Of a DNA stretch of 30,108 nt, positions 16,119-23,869 are shown piece after piece. Source of the stretch: an uncultured Anaerolineae bacterium. Lineage in GTDB: Bacteria; Chloroflexota; Anaerolineae; Anaerolineales; Villigracilaceae. The DNA lies in NCBI GenBank assembly GCA_903854805.1, contig CAINXK010000117.1:1-30108 (forward strand), written 5' to 3'. A program made the translations under genes and the position numbers. Each line of letters begins with the position of its first letter. Positions within the stretch are counted from its first letter, which is position 1. A model generated the notes under the pieces. The model saw only the letters and a program-made list of their open reading frames with translations. It did not search any database and was not told where the DNA came from.

Positions 16119-17039
16119 TTATCTCAACAGTAAATCGAGATTTCCCTTTTGACTGAGTTCATTCAAATCAGAAACCAGGGCTTCGTATTCAACGCTGGAA
16201 AGCGGCAGCAAGGGTTGCCGAACTGAGCCTACGTCAATCCCCCGGTATTTTAAACTGGCTTTGAAATAAGCAAGTCCCATGCCTGGCGCTCCATCGATCG
16301 CCTCGGCCAAATCATCGATCAGGACTTGTATCCGGCGCGCCTCGACAAGGTTGCCTGAAGAAAATGCTCGAAATAGGGCGACCGGCAATTCAGGGAAGGC
16401 TGATGATTTTCCGGATACGCAGCCATTGGCGCCCAGCGCAAGCGAAGCAAATTCGACAGAATCATCCCCACTTAAGAGAGCGAAATCCCTCCCAGCTACC
16501 CTGCGATATTCTTGCAGGTGCACCATATCGGCATCGGAATGTTTTATCCCAACAATGTTGGGGCAAGAAGTGAGCAGCTTATGCAATAGTTCTGCTGAGA
16601 TGTCGTTGTGAGCAAATTCGGGAAGGTAGTAAAGATAAACGGGTATGGATGGTACTGCCTCAGCCACTGTCCGGTAATGTTTTTCCATAGAAGCCGGGTT
16701 GTAATGAAAAAAATAGGGTGTGATCACTGCAATTCCCTCGGCCCCTGCTGAAGCAGAATGCCGGGCTAATTCTACAGTTTCAGCAGTGGAGATGCAGCCT
16801 GCATTAATGATTACCGGAATAGCATGCGAGACAATTCCGATTGCGCGTTCTGTAAGTGTCTTACGCTCAGCCAGGGTTAAAAGAGGCGCTTCGCCGGTTG
16901 TACCACCGATTAATAGGCCATTTATCCCGCGCTCAATCAGGAAACGATAATAGGTAGAAAAAACGGATTCTGGGGCTAGCTCAGATCCGTCAGGGCTCAA
17001 TGGCGTAACACCTGCTGTGATGATTCCAGAAAGATTCAA
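16119..17039 (-). CDS. DapA/NanA-family lyase (2-keto acid aldolase), second copy
   Basis: 306 residues, a divergent paralogue of the lyase at 11662-12558. The Schiff-base machinery is complete: GTTGE at 46-50, catalytic Tyr137 in YYLP and Lys166 in GIKHSD. The segment after the catalytic Tyr (YLPEF) differs both from the other copy (SFPGN) and from DapA or NanA consensus, so the two enzymes probably act on different keto acids or different stereoisomers. The start is a TTG at 17039, chosen because GGAG lies seven bases before it and the family's first strand begins four residues in. First gene of the operon with the PfkB kinase, amidohydrolase and yjbQ, and divergent from the DeoR regulator. 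Confidence 0.87.
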   Translation of the reverse strand: MNLSGIITAGVTPLSPDGSELAPESVFSTYYRFLIERGINGLLIGGTTGEAPLLTLAERKTLTERAIGIVSHAIPVIINAGCISTAETVELARHSASAGAEGIAVITPYFFHYNPASMEKHYRTVAEAVPSIPVYLYYLPEFAHNDISAELLHKLLTSCPNIVGIKHSDADMVHLQEYRRVAGRDFALLSGDDSVEFASLALGANGCVSGKSSAFPELPVALFRAFSSGNLVEARRIQVLIDDLAEAIDGAPGMGLAYFKASLKYRGIDVGSVRQPLLPLSSVEYEALVSDLNELSQKGNLDLLLR

Positions 17040-17061
17040 TTCCTATCTCCGTTTTGTTTAG

Positions 17062-17112
17062 TTTTTGAATGGATATTGCGCGTTTCTATCAATCACCATT
17101 TTTGAATGGTGA
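17062..17112. promoter_or_regulatory. Direct repeats and hairpin in the divergent lyase/DeoR control region
   Basis: TTTTTGAATGG occurs twice, at 17062-17072 and 17099-17109, 37 bases apart. The second copy is part of a perfect hairpin: TCACCATT (17093-17100) with AATGGTGA (17105-17112), loop TTTG. It sits 20-75 bases upstream of the minus-strand lyase start and could be a regulator binding site; no known consensus is matched. Confidence 0.4.
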
Positions 17113-17261
17113 GATTTTATTTTTTTCCACAATCCTGGTGAGATGGCGATGAAGGTTTTTTTTGATGATTGAAAATTGTCATAGGATGCAGGTTGCTGCG
17201 CTCGAATTTCCCGTTTCCAGTGACATGTCCGAAGATGATCAGGCTGTGAAAACTTGGTCTC

Positions 17262-17290
17262 TTGACATAATCAAAATTATATCATATAGT
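17262..17290 (+). promoter_or_regulatory. Promoter of the DeoR-headed operon
   Basis: A consensus -35 TTGACA (17262-17267), exactly 17 bases of spacer and -10 TATAGT (17285-17290). Expected start of transcription is near 17297, leaving a leader of about 48 bases. This also supports the regulator starting at 17345, because an earlier start would place the promoter inside the coding region. Confidence 0.7.
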
Positions 17291-17314
17291 AAAGAAAGTA
17301 AAAACTCAATTAAA

Positions 17315-17334
17315 TGTTCTTTTGTGTTCTTTTG
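17315..17334 (+). promoter_or_regulatory. Tandem TGTTCTTTTG repeats, candidate DeoR operator
   Basis: Two adjacent, identical ten-base units between the promoter and the Shine-Dalgarno sequence (GGAG 17334-17337) of the regulator gene. The same nine bases recur at 18168-18176 before the next gene. DeoR-family proteins often bind such short direct repeats; binding here is inference. Confidence 0.5.
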
Positions 17335-17344
17335 GAGTATATTA

Positions 17345-18163
17345 ATGTTGCGAGTTGCTAGACAGGCCCAAATTTTGCAACTAATTGGTGAGCGCGGTTA
17401 TGTTGAAAACGACGAGCTTGCCCGCTTATTAGATGTTACCCAAACAACTATCCGGCGCGACTTGAAAGTTCTCTCTGAACAAAACTTAATAAAACTTGAC
17501 CATGGCGGTTCATTTAGTACTGGTCTCTTGGACGCTGCGGTTGAGCCGGCTTATGAAACAAAAGTATATGCAAATTATGAACGTAAACGGGCCATTGGCG
17601 CCGCGGCAGCCAGTTTGGTGTGTGATGGTGATGCAATTATTTTGGATTCAGGAACAACGAGTATTCAAATCGCATATTTTCTTAAACGCTCACAACTGAA
17701 AAATTTAACTGTGTTCACTTGTGATCTGTTGGTTGCGAAGGAACTTTGCCCTGCGCCGAATATTTCTGTCGTGATGCTGGGGGGGACGATTAGAAAATCT
17801 TTTTATTCGGCCTATGGTCCTTATACTGAAAATATACTTAAAAATATAACTGCCAAAAAGGCATTTCTGGGCATCGATGCCGCCCATAAAGAGCATGGAA
17901 TTTTCAACTTTGTACTTGAAGAAGTGCCGGTAAAGCAGCTCATGATCCAAAATAGCGATGAATTGATTGTAGTGACAGATTCTTCAAAATTTGGGAAGAC
18001 AGCTCCGTACAAGGTCTGTCCGTGGGATGTTATCGACCAGGTGGTTACGGATAAATTTGAGAATCAGGAATACCTGGAATGCTTATCGCAAAAAAACGTC
18101 AAAATAACGGTTGCTACCACGTTCGAAAAAGCGAATGTGGATGCAGTAAACCAAACGCCTTAA
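17345..18163 (+). CDS. DeoR family transcriptional regulator
   Basis: 272 residues. An N-terminal winged helix-turn-helix spans about residues 6-60 (RQAQILQLIGERGYVENDELARLLDVTQTTIRRDLKVL, the classic DeoR signature). A C-terminal DeoRC sensor domain spans about 80-240, with YETKVYANYERKRAIGAAAASLV, the phosphosugar-binding-like LDSGTTSIQIA, VMLGGTIRKSFYSAYGP, KAFLGIDA and VVTDSSKFG, all typical. DeoRC proteins sense phosphorylated sugars. The open frame runs back to 17162, but GGAG seven bases before ATG 17345, the family length and a promoter in between fix the start. It heads a long operon of sugar genes and presumably represses it until a phosphosugar inducer appears. Confidence 0.92.
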   Translation: MLRVARQAQILQLIGERGYVENDELARLLDVTQTTIRRDLKVLSEQNLIKLDHGGSFSTGLLDAAVEPAYETKVYANYERKRAIGAAAASLVCDGDAIILDSGTTSIQIAYFLKRSQLKNLTVFTCDLLVAKELCPAPNISVVMLGGTIRKSFYSAYGPYTENILKNITAKKAFLGIDAAHKEHGIFNFVLEEVPVKQLMIQNSDELIVVTDSSKFGKTAPYKVCPWDVIDQVVTDKFENQEYLECLSQKNVKITVATTFEKANVDAVNQTP

Positions 18164-18167
18164 TTTT

Positions 18168-18176
18168 TGTTCTTTT
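18168..18176 (+). promoter_or_regulatory. Third TGTTCTTTT unit before the iron alcohol dehydrogenase
   Basis: TGTTCTTTT, the same nine bases as in the doublet upstream of the DeoR gene, five bases after that gene's stop and 44 bases before the next start codon. It may be an additional regulator half-site. Confidence 0.35.
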
Positions 18177-18220
18177 TAAAAATCTAGTCAGAATGCATCA
18201 ACTACAACAGGAGATCACCA

Positions 18221-19396
18221 ATGAAAAATTTTGATTATTTTTTCCCAACCAAGATGGTTTTTGGGATTGGTAAATTTGAAACTCTGGGTGAAGAAGTTGC
18301 GGTGTTAGGTAAGCGCGCTATGATTGTCTCGTATTCTGGGAACAGCCTGGCTGGTCTTGTTGATAAAGCGGCTGATATGTTGAAGAAAAATGGTGTCACG
18401 CCTATTATCTTTAATGAAGTGAACATCAATCCTGACCGCAAGATCGTTAACCGTGGCAGAGATTTGGCGCGACAAGAGAAATGTGATGTGATCATTGGCC
18501 TGGGTGGTGGCAGTCCGATGGATGTTGCCAAGGCAATCGCGGTTGTGGCTGTCGATAATGCGGATATATGGAAAATCTTTGAGGGGCAGCCAATCATACA
18601 GCGGCCTCTGCCGATGGTTGCCATTCCAACCACTGCTGGCACAGGTTCAGAAGCCACTCAATTTGTTGTGATCAGTGACCATGAACAACATCGCAAAGAG
18701 GGTTTCGCGCGGCACCAGTTCTACCCGACTTTATCCATTCTTGATCCGCTGCTGACTGTCAGTCTTCCACCAGCGATCACTGCCGCTACGGGTATGGATG
18801 TCTTGACCCATGGAATAGAAGCCTACACCTGTCGCGCTGCGACGGTGGCAACAGATATTTACGCAGTCGAAGCGATCCAGTTGGCCGCCCATTATCTGCG
18901 CCAGGCTGTTTATTGCGGCAGCGATCTTGAAGCGCGCTCAAAGATGCTCTGGGCAAATACTCTGGCTGGGATGGCAATTACTCAGTCGGATACCTCTCTT
19001 GCGCATGTCATTGGCGAAGCCGTTGGGGCAGTTTATGACACGCCGCATGGCTTGAGTGTTGCTTTGGCTTTACCAGCGGTGATGGAATTTAACTGTGTCG
19101 CCAATCCGGAAAAATATGCTCACATTACGCGTTTGATGGGCGAGGACGTGAATGGTTTGAGTGTGCGCGAAGCCGCTTTAAAATCCGCTGCATGTGTTCG
19201 TAACCTGATCAGCGATCTGGGTTTACCACACGGCCTGGCGTCCTTGGGCGTAAGTGATCTAACTGAAGTGATGGAGCTGGTGAACCGCCCTGGAATGGAT
19301 TGTGCCAGCCCGCGCCCGGCTAACAGCCAGGATTTTGAAAAACTTGTTCAGGGTAGTCTTTCGCCGGCAATGTCTTATTGGGAGTTCGCAAATTAG
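18221..19396 (+). CDS. Iron-containing alcohol dehydrogenase
   Basis: 391 residues, normal for group III (Fe-dependent) alcohol dehydrogenases, which interconvert an aldehyde or ketone and an alcohol with NAD(P). Seen: the nucleotide-binding GGGS at 95-98 (IIGLGGGSPMDVAKA), TTAGTGSE at 137-144, and the four metal ligands in the expected order: Asp193 (TGMD), His197 (LTHGIEAY), His262 (SLAHVIGEA) and His276 (DTPHG). Start with AGGAG seven bases upstream. Fifty-seven bases after the DeoR gene and 45 bases before a second, unrelated dehydrogenase, so the operon carries two oxidoreductases that may act in sequence on the same sugar. Substrate not determined. Confidence 0.92.
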   Translation: MKNFDYFFPTKMVFGIGKFETLGEEVAVLGKRAMIVSYSGNSLAGLVDKAADMLKKNGVTPIIFNEVNINPDRKIVNRGRDLARQEKCDVIIGLGGGSPMDVAKAIAVVAVDNADIWKIFEGQPIIQRPLPMVAIPTTAGTGSEATQFVVISDHEQHRKEGFARHQFYPTLSILDPLLTVSLPPAITAATGMDVLTHGIEAYTCRAATVATDIYAVEAIQLAAHYLRQAVYCGSDLEARSKMLWANTLAGMAITQSDTSLAHVIGEAVGAVYDTPHGLSVALALPAVMEFNCVANPEKYAHITRLMGEDVNGLSVREAALKSAACVRNLISDLGLPHGLASLGVSDLTEVMELVNRPGMDCASPRPANSQDFEKLVQGSLSPAMSYWEFAN

Positions 19397-19441
19397 TAAT
19401 CCCAATTGTCACCATAACCCAATCAAAAAAAGGAAGAGATT

Positions 19442-20455
19442 ATGAAAGCAGCTGTTATCTATGCCCCAGGTGATGTAAAGATGGTTGAGATGGATATTCC
19501 GCAGCCCAAAATGGGAGAGGTTTTAATCAAGATCAAAGCCTGCGGTGTCTGCGGAACGGATCATTCTTTGTTTGTGGGTGCGTATCCGGCAAATTACCCG
19601 GTCATTATTGGGCATGAATTTTCTGGAACTATCGCAGCCGTGGGCGAAGGCGTGAAAAATTTTAAACTCGGGGACCGGGTTACAGTCGACCCCAACCGCG
19701 TATGTCATCAGTGTGACTATTGTCGCATGGGTAAGGAACATCTTTGCGCGAACCTCTCGTCTATGGGTGTGCATATCGATGGCGCGGATGCTGAATACTG
19801 CGTGATGGTTGAAAGTAATGTTTATCCAATTCCGGATCAGCTCAGTTTTGAAGAAGCTGCCTTTTGTGAGCCTTTGGCCTGTGCAGTTCACGGTGTTGAA
19901 CTGACTCAGATACACCCTGGCGATACCGTGCTGGTGCTGGGCGCTGGCGGGATGGGTAACCTGATCGCCCAATTAGCTGCCCGCGCTGGTGCTGCTAATG
20001 TGATCGTGAGTGAACCCATTCTCCGGCGGCGCAAAGCTGCGCTTGAGAATGGGGCCACGCATGTTGTCGATCCCTTTACCCAGGACGTGGACGCAGAATT
20101 ACGCAAAATTCAAAAAATCGGGGCGGACGTGGTCTTCGAAGTAGCTGGAAGTCCGAAGCTGCAAGGTCCGGCAGTTTATTACGCACGCAGAGCCGGCACA
20201 GTCATGTGGTTTGGGTGTGCCCCTTCTGACAAACTTATCGAGGTTAATCCATTTTATGTTAATGATGCCGAGCTGCATATCATGGGTTCATATAATAACC
20301 AATTTGCGACGGGCAAGGCCGTTAAACTGTTAGCCAGTCGAACTGTACGAGTAGATAATCTGATATCGCACAATATTGCGCTAAAAGATTATCTGGATGT
20401 GTTTAAGTTATTTGGCGGGCCAAATACCATTAAGCTAATGGTAAATATGGACTAA
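19442..20455 (+). CDS. Zinc-dependent medium-chain (sorbitol/threonine-type) dehydrogenase
   Basis: 337 residues of the MDR superfamily. Catalytic zinc ligands: Cys37 in CGVCGTDH and the His58-Glu59 pair in GHEFSG, with a further Glu in CEPLACAVHG. The structural zinc site has the four cysteines 88, 91, 94 and 102 (CHQCDYCRMGKEHLC). The Rossmann loop is VLGAGGMGNLIAQLAARAG. This pattern is that of polyol, threonine and sugar-alcohol dehydrogenases rather than simple alcohol dehydrogenases. Start with AGGAAGAG before the ATG. It probably oxidises a hydroxyl of the imported sugar or its derivative, giving a keto sugar; the exact substrate is inference from the operon. Confidence 0.92.
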   Translation: MKAAVIYAPGDVKMVEMDIPQPKMGEVLIKIKACGVCGTDHSLFVGAYPANYPVIIGHEFSGTIAAVGEGVKNFKLGDRVTVDPNRVCHQCDYCRMGKEHLCANLSSMGVHIDGADAEYCVMVESNVYPIPDQLSFEEAAFCEPLACAVHGVELTQIHPGDTVLVLGAGGMGNLIAQLAARAGAANVIVSEPILRRRKAALENGATHVVDPFTQDVDAELRKIQKIGADVVFEVAGSPKLQGPAVYYARRAGTVMWFGCAPSDKLIEVNPFYVNDAELHIMGSYNNQFATGKAVKLLASRTVRVDNLISHNIALKDYLDVFKLFGGPNTIKLMVNMD

Positions 20456-20540
20456 CCCTAATTCTGATCACGTCTGAACTCAATATTCTGTCTCCAAACA
20501 GACAACTGGAACCCAATGGAGGTGAAGACATAAAAGTAAA

Positions 20541-20603
20541 TTGAAAGCATCAATTTCCGATCGTAAATATTGCGCTTCAACGTGTTGCAATAACCCAAGG
20601 AGG
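20541..20603 (+). promoter_or_regulatory. Candidate internal promoter and strong ribosome binding site of the binding-protein gene
   Basis: -35 TTGAAA (20541-20546), 17-base spacer, -10 TAAATA (20564-20569). An inverted repeat TATTGC (20568-20573) / GCAATA (20587-20592) overlaps the -10 and start region and might be an operator. A near-perfect AAGGAGG Shine-Dalgarno sequence lies at 20597-20603, seven bases before the ATG. Confidence 0.45.
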
Positions 20604-20610
20604 AACAATA

Positions 20611-21984
20611 ATGAAAAGCAAGTTATTTAGTTTAGGAACATTGCTCGTGGTAATGGCAGTGATCATCACTGCTTGTGCACCCGCTGCCCCTGCGGCGACA
20701 GAAGCACCTGCTGCGCCCGCAGCGACTGCTGCACCGGCAGCTCCTGCGGCGACAACTGCGCCGGCGGCCCCCGCTGCGACAGCTGAACCTGCAAAACCTG
20801 CCCCCATCACGATCACCTTTATGAGTGGTCTGGGTGCCCCCGATAACGTTCCAATGGCGGCCCTTGTAAAACAGTTTAACGCTGAGAATACAGATGGGAT
20901 TACTGTTGAGCAGACTGAAATGGACTGGGCTACCTTATACAGCAAGCTCGTTCTGGACTTCAAAGGCGGCACTGCACCCGATGTAGTCACCTTGCACCAG
21001 ACCAACCTTGCTCAGAATGTTAGCCTGGGAGTTTTGCAGCCCATCGATGCTATTTACCCGCAAGTAGGAATTGATCCTACCGATTTTATTCAGTCTGCGT
21101 GGCAAGGCACCATGGTGGAAGGCAAGCAGTATGCCATTCCGAATGATATGCACCCCCTGGCTCTCTTCTACAACACTGATCTATTCATTGCTGCTGGACT
21201 TGATCCCAACAAACCGCCGAAAACCGGTGCTGAATTGTTGGACTATGCACAGAAACTGACAAACCCGGCCAAAAAGCAATATGGTATCGGTCTTGGTTAC
21301 ACCGCTGGTGGGCCTTACCGCATTTGGATGTCATTACTCTGGCAACACAAAGGCCAGGAACTATTGACCCCGGATAATACCAAGGCTGCCTTCAACACTC
21401 CTGCTGGCATTGAATCATTGCAATTCATGTATGACCTGGTTTACAAATACAAGGTCAATCCCCCGGCTGAACAAGACGAAGATACCGATTTCAAAAACGG
21501 CACCATCGCCATGATCATTGAAGGCCCATGGGAAATGGGAGATTTCAACCCGGTTGAGGGCTTGCATTACAAGACGGCCCAGATCCCCGTGGTCTTTGAC
21601 CAACCCGCTGGTTGGGCTGACTCGCATGTTTATGCCTTCCCCGACAATAAGAAACCAGAAGCTACCCTGGCCGGCATGAAATTTGCCAAGTGGATGTCGG
21701 ATCATAACTTCGATTGGACCAAGAACTCTGGTCACCAACCCGTGCGCTTAAGTGTTGCGAATTCCCCAGAATTCAAAGCCTTAGAGAATTGGCAGGCTTT
21801 TTCCGCCTCCGTCCCAGTTGCCCACTATTATCCGGCTGTTCCAAAAGAAGCTGAAGCATTTGGCCGCCAACCGAACTCCCCCTTCACTACCATGATGGAA
21901 TCGGTCATGCTGGACAAAGTCTCAGTGGCCGATGCAATTGCCAACGCCGAAAAAGCTGTGAACGATATTTTGGCAGCACCCTAA
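20611..21984 (+). CDS. ABC transporter sugar-binding lipoprotein (CUT1 type)
   Basis: 457 residues. A signal peptide ends in a lipobox (VIITAC, with the lipidated Cys near residue 22), so the protein is anchored to the outer face of the membrane. A flexible linker of about 45 residues, almost all Ala, Pro and Thr (units like APAAPAAT), follows; such linkers are typical of Chloroflexota lipoproteins. The mature part is an extracellular solute-binding protein family 1 fold: ITITFMSGLGAPDNVPMAALVKQFN, LDFKGGTAPDVVTLHQ, MHPLALFYNTDLF, GTIAMIIEGPWEMG and KKPEATLAGMKFAKWMS are characteristic. It should deliver an oligosaccharide, amino sugar or sugar acid to the two permeases that follow. Confidence 0.93.
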   Translation: MKSKLFSLGTLLVVMAVIITACAPAAPAATEAPAAPAATAAPAAPAATTAPAAPAATAEPAKPAPITITFMSGLGAPDNVPMAALVKQFNAENTDGITVEQTEMDWATLYSKLVLDFKGGTAPDVVTLHQTNLAQNVSLGVLQPIDAIYPQVGIDPTDFIQSAWQGTMVEGKQYAIPNDMHPLALFYNTDLFIAAGLDPNKPPKTGAELLDYAQKLTNPAKKQYGIGLGYTAGGPYRIWMSLLWQHKGQELLTPDNTKAAFNTPAGIESLQFMYDLVYKYKVNPPAEQDEDTDFKNGTIAMIIEGPWEMGDFNPVEGLHYKTAQIPVVFDQPAGWADSHVYAFPDNKKPEATLAGMKFAKWMSDHNFDWTKNSGHQPVRLSVANSPEFKALENWQAFSASVPVAHYYPAVPKEAEAFGRQPNSPFTTMMESVMLDKVSVADAIANAEKAVNDILAAP

Positions 21985-22023
21985 GCCTCAATAAATAAAA
22001 TTGCAGTAATTTGAATGGATAGT

Positions 22024-22050
22024 CTCCTGCCGGTACATTACCGGCAGGAG
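22024..22050 (+). other. Perfect intercistronic stem-loop between binding-protein and permease genes
   Basis: CTCCTGCCGGT (22024-22034) pairs perfectly with ACCGGCAGGAG (22040-22050) across a five-base loop, with no T run after it. Such stem-loops after binding-protein genes usually protect the upstream mRNA and lower the amount of the permease message. Eleven bases later comes the permease Shine-Dalgarno sequence. Confidence 0.6.
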
Positions 22051-22072
22051 ATAATCTCGAAAAGAGGTGCCG

Positions 22073-22948
22073 ATGAAAAGAAAAAATATAAATTCCCTGG
22101 ATGCATACTGGTTCATTTTGCCATATTTTCTTTTGTTTTTTTGTTTCTTTTTATTGCCGGCTCTTACTATTCTGCCCATGAGTTTTACCAGTTGGAATAT
22201 CCTGGGTACGCCCAAATTTGTGGGGTTTAACAATTTTATACGCATGTTTAATGACCAGTATTTCTGGAAGGCGGTCGTCAATACCTTCGAATATACAATT
22301 TTGGTCACCATTGGTTTAACCATTCTAGCTATGCTGTTGGCTATTTTGCTCAATCAAAAACTTAAAGGGCGTGTGTTTGGGCGTGTTTTTGTTTTGATGC
22401 CTTATGTGATCTCAAGCGCGGCAGCAGGCATTGTTTGGAAATGGATTTATAACAATAACTTTGGCATTATTAATAGCTATTTACTACAACTAGGATTCAG
22501 CCCCCAACCCTTTCTTTCCGATACAACCCAGGCGATGCTTGCGATTGTATTTATGAATTTGTGGTGGTCGGTTGGGTTTAATACAATCATTTTCCTGGCT
22601 GCCCTGCAGGGAATTCCACAAGATCTTTACGAGGCGGCCGAGGTTGACGGTGCCAATGGTTGGCAATTATTCAACTACATCACCATTCCAAGCTTAAAAC
22701 CAGTCACACTGTATGTGACCGTGCTTTGTTTTGCAAACTCATTTCAGATGTTCGATGAATCTTATATCATGACACAAGGCGGCCCGGTCGGATCGACTAC
22801 GACATTGGTTTTTAGAATGTGGAGTATGGCATTTCAAAACTTCAGGTTCGGCGATGCTGCGGCAACTTCCACTGTGATCATGTTGTTCATCCTGATCGTC
22901 ACGTTAATTCAATTCAAAGTAGGTGGTCAGAAAGGCGATGAGGCTTAA
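22073..22948 (+). CDS. ABC transporter permease, MalF-like (CUT1)
   Basis: 291 residues with six predicted transmembrane helices; the first starts near residue 12 (AYWFILPYFLLFFCFFLLPAL). The cytoplasmic EAA loop that docks the ATPase reads QDLYEAAEVDGANGWQLFNYITIPSLKP. The last part (YIMTQGGPVGSTTTLVFRMW) is typical of MalF/UgpA-type sugar permeases. ATG 22073 is preferred over an upstream GTG at 22067, which is part of the ribosome binding site AAAGAGG. Two bases separate it from the second permease. No ATP-binding subunit is encoded in the operon, as is common for CUT1 systems that share a multipurpose ATPase. Confidence 0.93.
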   Translation: MKRKNINSLDAYWFILPYFLLFFCFFLLPALTILPMSFTSWNILGTPKFVGFNNFIRMFNDQYFWKAVVNTFEYTILVTIGLTILAMLLAILLNQKLKGRVFGRVFVLMPYVISSAAAGIVWKWIYNNNFGIINSYLLQLGFSPQPFLSDTTQAMLAIVFMNLWWSVGFNTIIFLAALQGIPQDLYEAAEVDGANGWQLFNYITIPSLKPVTLYVTVLCFANSFQMFDESYIMTQGGPVGSTTTLVFRMWSMAFQNFRFGDAAATSTVIMLFILIVTLIQFKVGGQKGDEA

Positions 22949-22950
22949 TT

Positions 22951-23784
22951 ATGCGAAAATATACCAGCTTCTCCCTTTATTTTGTACTTTTGATGGTGAT
23001 TATTTTTTATGCGGCCCCGGTTTTCATCATTATTACCACCTCTTTTAAAACGGATACCCAGACCGTAACCAGAATATTTCAATGGATTCCCAATCCTGCA
23101 ACGCTTAATCAATACAAAATTGTTCTGGAACGTTTCCCGTTTGGTCACTGGGTCCTAAACAGTATCATCATTACAATTCTGTCTGAGATAGCAGTTTTAT
23201 GTATCAGCCTGCCTGCCGGTTATGCTTTTGCCAGGTTGAAATTTAGGGGAAAAAATTTCCTCTTCAATTTGTCTTTATTAACGATCATGATTCCCTTTGC
23301 GGCCTACATGCCACAGCTATATTTGGAAATGTCCTTTCTAAAGCTGATTGATACTTACGTTGGGTTGGTCATTCCTTTGACGACAACCGCTGTGAGCATT
23401 TTTCTGTTTCGCCAGTTCATCACACAGATACCTGTTGAATTGGATGACGCAGCCCGGATCGATGGTTGTACCAATTTCCAGTTTTTCATCAAAATCATCA
23501 TTCCTTTAACAAAACCGGCGGTGGTCACAGTGATCATCTTCACGGCTATTAAAAGTTGGAACAGCTTGATGTGGCCATTAATTGCTGCAACGAAAGATAC
23601 CGTCAAAACCTTGCCGGCAGGGCTGGCGGTAAATGTTTTCACTGCTACGAATAGCGGTGCCGCCCCTACTCCGTATGGTGTTGTCATGGCAGCCGCCTTG
23701 CTTTCGATTGCCATTCCTATTCTGATCTTCCTGTTCTTGCAGAAATACTTTGTTCAAGGTATCGCAACGACCGGCTTAAAATAA
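22951..23784 (+). CDS. ABC transporter permease, MalG-like (CUT1)
   Basis: 277 residues, six predicted transmembrane helices beginning with LYFVLLMVIIFYAAPVFIII. The EAA loop is ELDDAARIDGCTNFQFFIKIIIPLTKP, and the C-terminus FVQGIATTGLK is the standard end of MalG-type permeases ('F-V-x-G-L-T-x-G-A-V-K'). It forms the channel with the preceding MalF-like subunit in the cytoplasmic membrane. The following gap of 85 bases contains an AT-rich inverted repeat (AATATTTC 23820-23827 with GAAATATT 23842-23849) but no clear terminator, so transcription probably continues into the BNR gene. Confidence 0.93.
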   Translation: MRKYTSFSLYFVLLMVIIFYAAPVFIIITTSFKTDTQTVTRIFQWIPNPATLNQYKIVLERFPFGHWVLNSIIITILSEIAVLCISLPAGYAFARLKFRGKNFLFNLSLLTIMIPFAAYMPQLYLEMSFLKLIDTYVGLVIPLTTTAVSIFLFRQFITQIPVELDDAARIDGCTNFQFFIKIIIPLTKPAVVTVIIFTAIKSWNSLMWPLIAATKDTVKTLPAGLAVNVFTATNSGAAPTPYGVVMAAALLSIAIPILIFLFLQKYFVQGIATTGLK

Positions 23785-23869
23785 AGCCTGTGTTACTCCA
23801 GCTAAATAGCGGAAATAAAAATATTTCGCTCTATTTTTCGGGAAATATTCATGTGAGGAAAAGGTAATA

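Noticed and set aside
17162..17344. 61-residue N-terminal extension of the DeoR regulator
   Set aside because: It would place a consensus promoter and the candidate operator inside the coding region; the family N-terminus begins at 17345 with a good ribosome binding site.
20490..20506. Possible terminator after the zinc dehydrogenase (TGTCT/AGACA)
   Set aside because: Only five pairs and no T run; too weak to call.
20577..21005. 142-residue Ala/Gly-rich minus-strand open frame
   Set aside because: It is the reverse complement of the repetitive lipoprotein linker; the repetitive codons keep the opposite frame open by chance.
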